Below, one piece after another: positions 6,507 through 14,584 of a DNA stretch of 27,569 nucleotides. Source of the DNA: CAZFYZ01 sp964523735. GTDB taxonomy: Bacteria; Armatimonadota; UBA5829. The notes under the pieces are model-generated. The model was not told the origin of the DNA. It saw only the letters and a list, made by a program, of their open reading frames with translations, and did not search any database. The stretch is taken from assembly GCA_964523735.1 (NCBI GenBank), contig CAZFYZ010000042.1, forward strand, positions 1 through 27,569. The letters run 5' to 3'. The position numbers were made by a program, and so were the translations under genes. The number at the start of each line of letters is the position of its first letter. The stretch's first letter is position 1.

Positions 6507-8549
6507 CTATTCCTGCCAGCTTGGTTCCAGTTCGGCGTAGACGGTGCGGATCCCCCGTCGCAGCTTCAGCACTACGGTCTTTGCCTTAGCCTTGCTGATG
6601 CCAGTCATTAGACGCTCCAGGTCGGCCAGTTTGTTCACGGGCTGACTGTCTATCTCGACGATGGTATCGCCGGCCTGCAGACCGCCGATAGCTGCCCAGC
6701 TACCCTCGGAGACGGACTCGACATAGACGCCTGTCTGGCCCTTGGTGACCGTTCCATCAGCGCGATCAGAGAAAGCGATGTCGCGTGCGGTGAACTCGAA
6801 GCCGTCGTCGGTGTACGTAGGGAACTCTCGGGAAGGCTTGGGTGAGGCTTCCAGAACTACCTGTACAGTTGTGGGCTTGCCGTCACGGACTATGCCGAGC
6901 TTCACTTGCGAGCCTATGTCATACTGGCGGATCAGGCTCGGGAGTATATCCTCATCGCCTTCCTGCTCGGCGGGAATCTCTTCACCGTCGAGCTTGAGTA
7001 TCAGATCGCCAACCTTCAAACCGGCCTTCGAGGCGCTGGAGTCTGGATGGACTCGGGTGATGCGCACGCCCGTCTTCTTCGGCACGCCAAGGCCCTCCGC
7101 GAGTTCACGAGTCAGTACCTGGCTGTCAATCGGGAGCCACGCCTTGTTGATCTCGGTTCCAGGTCTGGTTCGCTCCTCCTTGCCGATCTTAACAAGACTG
7201 GCAAACCGCCTTTGACCCCTGGTGAATTGGACTACTGTTGGAACCTGCTCGTCCCTGCCTTCGGTGAGGGTCTTCGTGATGGCTCTCAAGGCGGATATGT
7301 CCTTGATTGCTTCAGAACCCACCCCAGTGATCACGTCGCCCTCCTGGAGTTGGGGCTTGGCCGAACCTGCCGGACCACTGGGACGGATGCCTGTCACAAT
7401 GACCCCGTCCTGGGAGTCCAGTTCCATCTCTTTCTGATCCAGGTACGCGATGTTCGAGGCGCACATTCCCCAAGCCTTCAGTTCGTGCTGTTTCTCCATC
7501 GCCCTGGGCCGCTCTTCAGGCGTGACGCTAATTGTGGTTTCGGCCCCATTTCTCAAGACTCTGACCTCGACCGGTTTACCGACCGAGAGGGCAGCCGCGG
7601 ATTGATTGAAGATAGGCACCTCTTCTTTGAAGCGGGCGACTACCTCCTGACCTGCCAGTGCCAGGATAACATCGCCCGATTTCAGCCCAGCCTTGTTCGC
7701 CGGACCGCCCTCGATGGTTCCGCTGACCAGTATGCCCTTGTCGAGCTTTGAAGACTCCAGAAGCGGCTGCACTTCAACGCCAAGCCAGCTTCTGGTTACC
7801 TTGCCATTCTTGATGAGCTGGTCTACAACCTGTCGGGCAAGATTGCTCGGTATGGCTCCGGAGAGGCCGTAGCTGATTTCATTGATGCCGATGATCCTGC
7901 CCCTCGTATCGACAAGCGGTCCGCCGGAGTTGCCGGGTCTGATCAGCGCGTCGTGACCTATCCATCGGACGATCGAGCCAACGTCCTCTCCCTCCAGGGT
8001 GAGGCCATCCTCACCGCCTGTGTCCCCGGGCATTATCATCTCGGCGTTGCTAACCATTCCCATGGTGACTGACTGAGAGAGAGCATAAGGACAGCCCATC
8101 GCAAACACGGTGTCGCCGACCTCGATCTTTGACGAGTCACCGAACTCAGCGTAAGCAAACGGCTTGCCGTCCGGCGGCACAAGTTTGATCACAGCTATGT
8201 CTGACATTGGGTCGGTGCCGATGAGCTTGGCCTCGACTTCACGTCTGTCGGCTAGCGTGCAGACGATATGCTCTGCGTCCTCCGCGACATGATGATTTGT
8301 GACCGCATATCCCTCGGGCGACACGATGACGCCGCTGCCAAATGACTCCATCTTGAGTTCCCGGCCCTGCCGGTAGTCCGTGGCCACAATATGGATGCGT
8401 ATGAGAGTCGGGCGTACGGCTTCGACCGCCGCGGTCATCTGCTGTTTGGCGCTGTCCTCCGTTGCTGAATGGAGTGCGCTGGAACCGCAGAACACGGCAA
8501 TCACTAGCGCCAAGACAAGTGCAGGTGTCCTCTGGAAGGAAAGATTCAT
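6507..8549 (-). CDS. HtrA/DegP-type periplasmic serine protease with four PDZ domains
   Basis: A 680-residue exported serine protease. Signal peptide ~1-29; protease domain ~36-250 with catalytic His87 (TNHHV), Asp117 (SDIAVIK) and Ser208 (GNSGGPL). Four PDZ-like modules follow, each with a recognisable GxxxGD(V/L/T)I core: ~255-345 (AGLKSGDVILAL), ~357-455 (PQLQEGDVITGV), ~470-568 (AGLKVGDLILKLDG), ~585-675 (GGLQAGDTIVEI). Typical HtrA proteins have one or two. PDZ domains bind C-terminal or internal hydrophobic stretches and control oligomerisation and activation. The start ATG 8549 has GGAG five bases upstream. It probably acts in periplasmic protein quality control and shares a transcript with the inactive relative downstream. 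Confidence 0.93.
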   Translation of the reverse strand: MNLSFQRTPALVLALVIAVFCGSSALHSATEDSAKQQMTAAVEAVRPTLIRIHIVATDYRQGRELKMESFGSGVIVSPEGYAVTNHHVAEDAEHIVCTLADRREVEAKLIGTDPMSDIAVIKLVPPDGKPFAYAEFGDSSKIEVGDTVFAMGCPYALSQSVTMGMVSNAEMIMPGDTGGEDGLTLEGEDVGSIVRWIGHDALIRPGNSGGPLVDTRGRIIGINEISYGLSGAIPSNLARQVVDQLIKNGKVTRSWLGVEVQPLLESSKLDKGILVSGTIEGGPANKAGLKSGDVILALAGQEVVARFKEEVPIFNQSAAALSVGKPVEVRVLRNGAETTISVTPEERPRAMEKQHELKAWGMCASNIAYLDQKEMELDSQDGVIVTGIRPSGPAGSAKPQLQEGDVITGVGSEAIKDISALRAITKTLTEGRDEQVPTVVQFTRGQRRFASLVKIGKEERTRPGTEINKAWLPIDSQVLTRELAEGLGVPKKTGVRITRVHPDSSASKAGLKVGDLILKLDGEEIPAEQEGDEDILPSLIRQYDIGSQVKLGIVRDGKPTTVQVVLEASPKPSREFPTYTDDGFEFTARDIAFSDRADGTVTKGQTGVYVESVSEGSWAAIGGLQAGDTIVEIDSQPVNKLADLERLMTGISKAKAKTVVLKLRRGIRTVYAELEPSWQE

Positions 8550-8639
8550 GGAGTCTCCACCTATGCGCCGGTGCTTACTTTCAGGCGCGACTCATGTGTA
8601 TTCGCGAATGGTGAAGCGTTCTCCTTGCGGCTAGCTGTA

Positions 8640-8669
8640 TTGACAACCGGGGGCCGAAAGTTGTATATT
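8640..8669 (+). promoter_or_regulatory. Strong sigma70 promoter for the tRNA-Pro/tRNA-Lys unit
   Basis: A perfect TTGACA (8640-8645), an 18-base spacer and TATATT (8664-8669, five of six). Transcription would start near 8676, about 15 bases before tRNA-Pro. Confidence 0.8.
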
Positions 8670-8690
8670 GAACGTGCGCAGTGGGCTTGT

Positions 8691-8767
8691 CGGGGCGTAG
8701 CGCAGCTTGGTAGCGCACCTGAATGGGGTTCAGGGGGTCGCAGGTTCAAATCCTGTCGCCCCGACCA
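8691..8767 (+). tRNA. tRNA-Pro (anticodon GGG)
   Basis: A 77-base cloverleaf. Acceptor CGGGGCG pairs with CGCCCCG; anticodon stem CCTGA/TCAGG with loop ATGGGGT gives anticodon GGG (reads CCC/CCU, Pro); the T arm contains GGTTCAAATCC. The 3' CCA is encoded (8765-8767). Confidence 0.96.
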
Positions 8768-8790
8768 ATGCCCACTGCCGTATTGTGTCT

Positions 8791-8866
8791 GGGCCGGTAA
8801 CTCAGTTGGTAGAGTATCGCCCTTTTAAGGCGAGAGTCACGGGTTCGAGTCCCGTCCGGCCTACCA
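8791..8866 (+). tRNA. tRNA-Lys (anticodon UUU)
   Basis: A 76-base cloverleaf. Acceptor GGGCCGG pairs with CCGGCCT (first pair G-T); anticodon stem TCGCC/GGCGA with loop CTTTTAA gives UUU (Lys); T arm GGGTTCGAGTCCC. CCA is encoded (8864-8866). It follows tRNA-Pro by 23 bases, so one transcript is likely. Its last bases overlap the stop codon of the opposite-strand LOG gene. Confidence 0.97.
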
Positions 8867-9592
8867 ATGGTCCTCTTCTTCCAGCCACTTGGCATAGTGT
8901 TTGCCAATGACCTCCAGCGCGTCCTCGGCCTTGTCCACGCAAAGCGGTATCTGAATGTCCACCGGATCGGCGAGTAACTCCGGACCTTCGACCATAGTCG
9001 CCCTTGCCCACTCCAGGAGACCATTCCACGTGGGACCAATCAGGATAAGAGGCACTCTGTAGAGGTGGCCGACCTGGAGCAGTTGCCAGATCATTGTCAC
9101 TTCCAGCAGCGTGCCGATCCCGCCCGGGACTGCTATGAACGCATTTGAGCGCAGTACAAAGTGCTGCAGCCGCGAGAAGAACGTTCGATGCTCGTAGGCC
9201 ATGCCGACAAACGTGTTGGGTGCCTGCTCCAGTGGCAGGTGGATGTTCAGGCCGATCGAGCTTTCCCGCCTGGCGGGGTTAGAGTCCAGTGCGCCCTCGT
9301 TGGCCGCTTGCATCAGGCCTGGGCCGCCTCCGGTTATGATCCGGCAGCCTATGGCGGCAAGCTCTCGCGCCAGCAATCGGACCTCACTGTAGTGCCTGGA
9401 TGCGCGGGTGAGGCGGGACGAGCCGAATATGGTGACTCCGTAGTAAGGCGTGTGAGTAGGCCGCAAGCGCGTGAGATTGTCGACTACATCCCAGAGCTTG
9501 ATAACGGAGTCCTGCCAAATCTCGACCGCTATCTCGGGGCTTGCGCCAAGACCCTCGTGCTCATGGTGGTGGCCGGTATCGGGTAGTCCCAT
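8861..9592 (-). CDS. LOG family (lysine-decarboxylase-like fold) protein
   Basis: A 243-residue LOG-family protein with both signature motifs: GGGPGLMQAANEGA (88-101) and PGGIGTLLE (156-164). Characterised family members are cytokinin-riboside 5'-monophosphate phosphoribohydrolases or nucleotide 5'-monophosphate nucleosidases; lysine decarboxylase activity is a historical misnomer. I chose ATG 9592 because AGGAG lies ten bases upstream; ATG 9631 has no ribosome site. A His/Glu-rich stretch (HHHEHE) lies near residue 8. The TAG stop is the complement of 8861-8863, inside the acceptor end of tRNA-Lys, so the two genes overlap antisense by six bases. It follows cysteine synthase by 90 bases on the same strand. 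Confidence 0.9.
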   Translation of the reverse strand: MGLPDTGHHHEHEGLGASPEIAVEIWQDSVIKLWDVVDNLTRLRPTHTPYYGVTIFGSSRLTRASRHYSEVRLLARELAAIGCRIITGGGPGLMQAANEGALDSNPARRESSIGLNIHLPLEQAPNTFVGMAYEHRTFFSRLQHFVLRSNAFIAVPGGIGTLLEVTMIWQLLQVGHLYRVPLILIGPTWNGLLEWARATMVEGPELLADPVDIQIPLCVDKAEDALEVIGKHYAKWLEEEDHW

Positions 9593-9682
9593 TGGTTGCC
9601 AACTCCTGCCGGACGAGCCGGCAGAAGTCATATACCATACGCGAGGTGAGGGTAAACGAACAGCACTTGACTTTGCTATGGC

Positions 9683-10606
9683 CTAGAGCAGGCTTGTGCT
9701 GAAGTATCTTTCGGCGCGGTCAGGCAGCACGGTCACGACCCGCTTGTCCGGTCCGAGTTCCTCTGAGAGCCTGAGTGCGGCCCACACGTTTGCTCCAGAT
9801 GATGTGCCCACCAAGCAGCCCTGGACGGACGCCAGTTCGCGAGTCGTGCGGATGGCGTCTTCGTCGGTGACGGTTATGACGTCGTCGATCAGATCAACGT
9901 CGAGCACGGGCGGGATAAAGCCGTCTCCAATACCCTGAATCTGGTGGAACCCAGGCTCATGGCCGAGAAGCGCTGCGGAGTTGGCTGGTTCGACAGCGGC
10001 GATTCTGGCCTTGGGGTTGCGTTCCCTCAGGAATCTGCCGACGCCGGTAAGAGTACCCCCGCTGCCTACGCCGGCGACGAATGCGTCAACCTGGCCGTCC
10101 ATCTGTGCCCATATTTCGTGCGCGGTGGTCCGATAATGTATCTCGGGATTGAGCGGGTTCACGAACTGACCCACGAGGAATGAACACTCGATCTCGTCCT
10201 TGATATGGTCCGCCTTGGTAACCGCTCCGGCGATGCCGTCTCTCGCAGGGGTCTCGACAAGCTCTGCTCCCAACGCGCGGATGATCTTCTTGCGTTCCTC
10301 GCTCATGTCGTCCGGCATGCAGATGATGACTTTGTAGCCTCTGAGCTTGCCCACGAATGCGACAGCGATGCCTGTATTGCCACTCGTGGCCTCGACGATC
10401 GTGCAGCCGGGCTTGAGTAAGCCGCCCGCCTCTGCCTGATCAATTATGTGCTTGGCTACCCGGTCCTTCACGCTCCCTGCGGGGTTCAGGAATTCGGCCT
10501 TAGCGTAGACACAGCCGCCCCCCATCCGGCAGAGGTGCAGCATAGGGGTGTTGCCAACAAGCGAGAGAATGTCATCGAAGCAGGTGTTGCGGGGATTGAG
10601 TGTCAA
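9683..10606 (-). CDS. cysK: Cysteine synthase (O-acetylserine sulfhydrylase family)
   Basis: A PLP-dependent beta-replacement enzyme that makes cysteine from O-acetylserine and sulfide. Motifs: DDILSLVGNTPMLHL at the N-terminus, the PLP lysine in NPAGSVKDR (about K47), the phosphate/substrate loop TSGNTG (about 74-79), GVGSGGTLTG, and VGTSSGAN and LPDRAERYFST near the end. About 307 residues, as expected. I favour TTG 10606, because GAGGAG precedes it by six bases. GTG 10627 gives seven more residues but lacks a ribosome site. It lies downstream of hflX on the same strand with a short gap (45 bases). A cysM or cystathionine beta-synthase-like specificity cannot be excluded from motifs alone. 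Confidence 0.92.
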   Translation of the reverse strand: MTLNPRNTCFDDILSLVGNTPMLHLCRMGGGCVYAKAEFLNPAGSVKDRVAKHIIDQAEAGGLLKPGCTIVEATSGNTGIAVAFVGKLRGYKVIICMPDDMSEERKKIIRALGAELVETPARDGIAGAVTKADHIKDEIECSFLVGQFVNPLNPEIHYRTTAHEIWAQMDGQVDAFVAGVGSGGTLTGVGRFLRERNPKARIAAVEPANSAALLGHEPGFHQIQGIGDGFIPPVLDVDLIDDVITVTDEDAIRTTRELASVQGCLVGTSSGANVWAALRLSEELGPDKRVVTVLPDRAERYFSTSLL

Positions 10607-10651
10607 AGCAGGCTCCTCAGAGTACACATCGGTTTTAGTAAGCTACTTCGC

Positions 10652-11959
10652 CTAAGGTTGTCCAAGTCCCTGCGCGGAGGGCAGCTCATACTGAGCAATC
10701 CTCGGCTCCAGGTCCGGCGAGAGTTCTACTTTCACATACACGCCTTCGTCACGATAGTCCGTTTCCAGAACCCTTCCACGGTCGTGACACAGCGCAAGCA
10801 AATCGCCCCTGTCGTAAGGCAGCATCGCCTCGATCACGTTCATCAGGCGCGAGACGACCTGATCGATCAGCCGGATCAGATACTCCTTGCCCTCGCCCGT
10901 CAGGGCGGACATGTAGCAGGAGTCCGGGGTATCAGCGATGAGTCTGCGGAGATCGTACTGGTCTCTGATCTTGTCAGCTTTGTTGAAAACGGTGATGGTA
11001 GGCTTGTGGGTGATGCCCAGTTCGCTGAGGACCCGGTCCACGGCCTGACGCTGTTCGGCGGCAAAGTGATGACTGGCATCGACGACGTGGATCAGGAAGT
11101 CCGCCTCCACGACCTCTTCGAGGGTAGCCCGGAAAGCTGCGATCAAATGGTGCGGCAGGTTGCGCAGGAAACCCACTGTGTCCGAGAGGATGATGGAGTG
11201 GGATTCGGAAAGATCAACGCGCCTCGTGGTGGGGTCGAGGGTGGCGAAGAGCCTTGCATGGGCTTCCACTTCCGAGCCTGCCAGGAGATTGAGAAGAGTA
11301 GACTTGCCGGCGCTTGTATAGCCGACCAGGGCGGCATTGGGGATCATTAGTTTCCGGCGGGCCTTGTTCTGGACCGACCGGTGTTTAACAACCTGCTCTA
11401 GTTCGTCTCCCAGGACCGAGATGCGCTTCCTCACGCGCCTGCGGTCGGCTTCGAGTTTGGTCTCACCAGGGCCGCGTGTGGCGATGCCTCCCGCGCTGCC
11501 TCCGCCGATTCGCGACATCTCCGTGCCCTTGCCTGTGAGGCGCGGAAGCAAATACTTGAGCTGGGCCAGTTCGACCTGCAGCTTGCCCTCGCTCGTGCGG
11601 GCGCGTTGGGCGAAGATATCGAGGATGAGCTGGGTGCGGTCTACAACCCGAACCGTTGCCGCTTTCTCCAGATTGCGCTGTTGGGTGGGGGAGAGGTCAG
11701 CGCCGACAATCACAACGTCAGCCTCGGATTCCTGGACGCGCAGGTATACCTCCTCCGCGTTGCCGCTGCCGATGTAGAACCGCGAGTCCGGCACTGATCG
11801 GCGCACGTGCATCTCATCGGCGAGTTCTCCGCCGGCGCTCTCGACGAGCAGCCGAAGCTCCTCTGTGTTCGCATCCGCCTCGTGCGTATCGCTTGGATCC
11901 GCAACGACCAGAACAACTCTATCCGGCGATCCGCTATCTCTGATGGACTCTGCCTGCAA
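10652..11959 (-). CDS. hflX: Ribosome-associated GTPase HflX
   Basis: A 435-residue HflX. N-terminal HflX domain ~12-140, a glycine-rich linker (IGGGSAGGIATRGPGETKLE, 151-170) typical of the family, then the G domain with G1 GYTSAGKST (213-221), G3 DTVGFLRNLP (260-269) and G4 NKAD (326-329). A C-terminal region of about 60 residues follows. HflX binds the 50S subunit and splits stalled or hibernating 70S ribosomes under stress. The start shown is TTG 11959, preceded by GGGGGAAAGA; no better in-frame start lies closer to the conserved N-terminus. It lies 111 bases downstream of the FMN reductase and just upstream of cysteine synthase, forming a probable operon. Confidence 0.95.
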   Translation of the reverse strand: MQAESIRDSGSPDRVVLVVADPSDTHEADANTEELRLLVESAGGELADEMHVRRSVPDSRFYIGSGNAEEVYLRVQESEADVVIVGADLSPTQQRNLEKAATVRVVDRTQLILDIFAQRARTSEGKLQVELAQLKYLLPRLTGKGTEMSRIGGGSAGGIATRGPGETKLEADRRRVRKRISVLGDELEQVVKHRSVQNKARRKLMIPNAALVGYTSAGKSTLLNLLAGSEVEAHARLFATLDPTTRRVDLSESHSIILSDTVGFLRNLPHHLIAAFRATLEEVVEADFLIHVVDASHHFAAEQRQAVDRVLSELGITHKPTITVFNKADKIRDQYDLRRLIADTPDSCYMSALTGEGKEYLIRLIDQVVSRLMNVIEAMLPYDRGDLLALCHDRGRVLETDYRDEGVYVKVELSPDLEPRIAQYELPSAQGLGQP

Positions 11960-12070
11960 TCTTTCCCCCGGCGAAAGTAGATGCCGCCACGTGTAAGATG
12001 ATACTTCCCGGAGATGGGTGACAGCAAGCCGTGGCCGAGCGTCGCCAGCCTCTCCCGGAACAAGCGAAAG

Positions 12071-12631
12071 CTAGGCCGTCACTCCCAGCCTTTTAGCCCA
12101 CGCTACCAGTGATTCCAGTAGTTGCCGGATGAGATCGAGGGCGATTTGATCGGTTAATCTACCGTCAGTATCGAACGCCTTCTCAGCGAAGCTGACCATT
12201 ACCTCAGGCTGGTTGATCGGGTACATATTCAGGAACACGCAGCACTGACGCAGATGGTACTGCGCGCGCGCCGTGCCGAGTCTTCCAATCGAAGCACCCA
12301 TAATCGCCACTGGTTTGCCCTCGAATGGGTTCGTGCCGTAGGGTCTTGAAGCGGCGTCGATAGCGTTCTTGAGCACGCCCGGTATGGAGTAGTTGTACTC
12401 CGGCGTCACGATAAGTATCGCGTCGGCCGCCGCGATCTTCTCCTTGAACTCACGCAGCTTCGGTGCCGGTTCGTTCTCCAGGTCCTGGTTGAACAGCGGA
12501 ATACCGTCGAGATCAAACGTCTCCAGTTCCGCGCCGTCGGGTACCATTTGGCTCGCCGCCCGAAGCAGTGCCTTGTTGTAAGAACCACTTCGGAGGCTGC
12601 CCGCAAAACCAAGTATCCTGACTGTGCTCAT
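12071..12631 (-). CDS. NADPH-dependent FMN reductase (flavodoxin-like)
   Basis: A 186-residue flavodoxin-like quinone/azo/chromate-type reductase. The FMN phosphate-binding loop is GSLRSGSYN (11-19), and the family motif TPEYNYSIPGVLKNAID (76-92) contacts the isoalloxazine ring; MGASIGRLGTAR follows. It uses NAD(P)H to reduce FMN or small electrophiles. ATG 12631 is preceded by AGGAGGGTGAA with ideal spacing, so the longer frame from 12709 is rejected. It is the first gene of the minus-strand run to hflX, cysteine synthase and LOG. The natural substrate cannot be read from sequence. Confidence 0.92.
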   Translation of the reverse strand: MSTVRILGFAGSLRSGSYNKALLRAASQMVPDGAELETFDLDGIPLFNQDLENEPAPKLREFKEKIAAADAILIVTPEYNYSIPGVLKNAIDAASRPYGTNPFEGKPVAIMGASIGRLGTARAQYHLRQCCVFLNMYPINQPEVMVSFAEKAFDTDGRLTDQIALDLIRQLLESLVAWAKRLGVTA

Positions 12632-12907
12632 TTCACCCTCCTGCTTTCGGCAGTATACCATCCAGGCAGGCAAGCTGCAACATTCAGGTGACTGCTCCAA
12701 CCGGAGCACTCTGTTGATGAAACTGAGTCAGGCGAGAAGATGAACAACAATGGCCTTTTCGCTGAGTGGATGATCATCTACTGACCCTCGTGTGACCTCG
12801 GGCAGGTTGAGATCTTCGACCCCTGTCCTTCAGCGCCTCAATACGCGGTCATAGGTGATATGGCGTCTGCTGCAGGTGTGGGTAACACGCGTCGGAGGCG
12901 TTATGAG

Positions 12908-14041
12908 ATGATTAAGATCATTCTGCTGACTATAGTCTTGGCGACGACTCTCAGCGTGTCGGGCGTTTGCGGCGTGACGTTGAGGTCTGGCAATGTCGTC
13001 TCAGTTTCTCAAGACACACCGGTGAGCGGCGACCTTCTGGCCGCGGGACGAGACATCAGCGTGCAGGCCAAGGTGAGCGATGTCGCCGCGGCCGGTAACA
13101 CCGTGGACGTTATGGGGCCGGTAGCGATGTCGGCCATGTTGGCTGGCAATGATGTGACCGTTGGCGGCCCAGTGGGCAACGATCTATATGCCGCCGGTCA
13201 AAATGTACGCGTGGACTCGTCTATCTCCGACAACGCCTACCTGGCGGGCTCACTCGTGAGGCTTGCTCGCACAGGCCGCGTAGGCTCGGATCTGCTTGCC
13301 GCAGGCGGTACGGTCGACGTGCTAGGGAATGTAGGGGGTGACTTGCGTGCGGCAGGCGAGACTATCACCATCGGCGGGACAGTAGCCGGCGACGTGTTCG
13401 CATCTGCCGGCACAAGTGTTCGCGTTCTTGATGGCGCTGTGATCCGTGGCGACCTCAACTACGAGAGTCCGAAGAAAGCAGAGATCAGCAAGGGCGCCCG
13501 GGTGATGGGTGAGACCAGGCATCGGCTCCCAGCAAAGGAGAATGCCAAGCCAGTCTTCTGGACCGGCGCGGGGCTGTGGTTCGGCCTGCTGTTGGCAGCG
13601 ATTGTGTTCGGAATCGTGCTGGCGCTGCTCTTCCCGAGCGGCGTGCGGCTTGTAGCAGATACCATCCGCCGCTCATTCTGGCCCTCGCTCGGCATAGGAG
13701 CACTGGTGCTTGTGGCAGTGCCGGTGGTTCTGGTCGTGCTCATGATCACACTCGTGGGAATCCCGCTCGCGATCGTGCTGGGCCTTCTGTACGCGATAGC
13801 GCTGTACGTCGCGCCGATCCTGACTGGTGTTGCTTTGGGGCAACTGCTGCTGAACAGGAGACAGCCAAACGCAGCGTCTCTCATCTGGTCGGTCTTGCTT
13901 GGCGTGGCCGTGCTCGCCGTGATCAAGCTCGTGCCGATCGTCGGCTGGATCGTTGGCCTTGCAGCCCTGCTCGTCGGGCTAGGTTCGATGCTGACGACGT
14001 GGTGGAGGGGGAGGCGCGAACCTGCTGAACGGACGAGCTGA
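12908..14041 (+). CDS. Exported polymer-forming (bactofilin-like) repeat protein with C-terminal membrane region
   Basis: A 377-residue protein. Signal peptide ~1-22; residues ~25-205 form a right-handed beta-helix-like region of short repeats built on (V/I)xGDL(L/R/Y)AAGxxVxV (for example GDLLAAGRDISV, NDLYAAGQNVRV, SDLLAAGGTVDV, GDLRAAGETITI, GDVFASAGTSVRV). Residues ~216-365 hold about four or five hydrophobic membrane segments and end with WWRGRREP. This architecture resembles bactofilin-like polymer-forming domains joined to a membrane module. GGAGG lies nine bases upstream of ATG 12908, which also gives a clean signal peptide; the frame opening at 12860 is rejected. The stop abuts the stop of the convergent gene. 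Function is unknown; an envelope scaffold is inference. Confidence 0.85.
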   Translation: MIKIILLTIVLATTLSVSGVCGVTLRSGNVVSVSQDTPVSGDLLAAGRDISVQAKVSDVAAAGNTVDVMGPVAMSAMLAGNDVTVGGPVGNDLYAAGQNVRVDSSISDNAYLAGSLVRLARTGRVGSDLLAAGGTVDVLGNVGGDLRAAGETITIGGTVAGDVFASAGTSVRVLDGAVIRGDLNYESPKKAEISKGARVMGETRHRLPAKENAKPVFWTGAGLWFGLLLAAIVFGIVLALLFPSGVRLVADTIRRSFWPSLGIGALVLVAVPVVLVVLMITLVGIPLAIVLGLLYAIALYVAPILTGVALGQLLLNRRQPNAASLIWSVLLGVAVLAVIKLVPIVGWIVGLAALLVGLGSMLTTWWRGRREPAERTS

Positions 14042-14569
14042 TCACTCCCGTTCGAATGAGCTATCGGCCAACTGCTTTCTGAGGAAATCGAGGAGTTCTC
14101 CCCTTTCCGCCTTGTCGCTGAACACGCGGTTGGGAAGCCAGTTCACTGTGCCGTCGCCGAAGTAGATCACTACGCCCTTTGCGCCGTCTATCAGACCCCC
14201 GAATTCGCTCCAGTCGCGCGTGTAGGTCCTGAAGCCGCTGACCTCTAGGTGGATCGCGTCATCGCTAAACTCAGCGATGACATCCGCCGACGGGTCATTG
14301 TGTGCCCGGATGCGGCGGCGGGTGAGGATGCCCGCTCCAACGTAGTAGTAGATGACAGAAAGCGTGATGATTACTCCGAGGATCGATGACGCGATGCCCG
14401 TGATGGTCTTGGCCTCAAGGGCTGAGGCCCCCGCACCCATCACCCCCATTGCGGCGATTGCGGCGATAGCCCACCTAAGAGACCGACGCAGCCCCGTTCT
14501 CTCGACGGCTTCAGCCTCTTGAGCATCCAACAAGTCCTTGATCGTGCTCGTGAACTGGTATCTGAACAT
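14042..14569 (-). CDS. YcxB-like membrane protein
   Basis: A 175-residue protein with two membrane segments (~32-50 and ~57-79), then RRRIR and a soluble C-terminal domain. That domain (FSDDAIHLEVSGFRTYTRDW, GVVIYFGDGTVNWLPNRVFSD) matches the YcxB family pattern, a small domain of unknown function common in Firmicutes and other phyla. It starts 15 bases after the GH31 gene on the same strand, so the two probably share a transcript. A functional link to the glycosidase is unproven. The ribosome site is weak. Confidence 0.8.
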   Translation of the reverse strand: MFRYQFTSTIKDLLDAQEAEAVERTGLRRSLRWAIAAIAAMGVMGAGASALEAKTITGIASSILGVIITLSVIYYYVGAGILTRRRIRAHNDPSADVIAEFSDDAIHLEVSGFRTYTRDWSEFGGLIDGAKGVVIYFGDGTVNWLPNRVFSDKAERGELLDFLRKQLADSSFERE

Positions 14570-14584
14570 TGGTGGTTGATCCAG

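Noticed and set aside
6906..7751. 281-aa plus-strand open frame
   Set aside because: Antisense shadow of the PDZ region of the HtrA gene.
8691..8866. Integrated element at the tRNA pair
   Set aside because: No integrase, no direct repeat of the tRNA 3' end seen downstream in the window, and the adjoining genes are ordinary chromosomal ones.
10448..11350. 300-aa plus-strand open frame
   Set aside because: Antisense to hflX and the start of cysteine synthase, both with full motif sets on the minus strand.
12740..12784. Short frame MNNNGLFAEWMIIY before the bactofilin-like gene
   Set aside because: Only 14 codons, a weak ribosome site, and no attenuator-like hairpins or biased codons; not enough to call a leader peptide.
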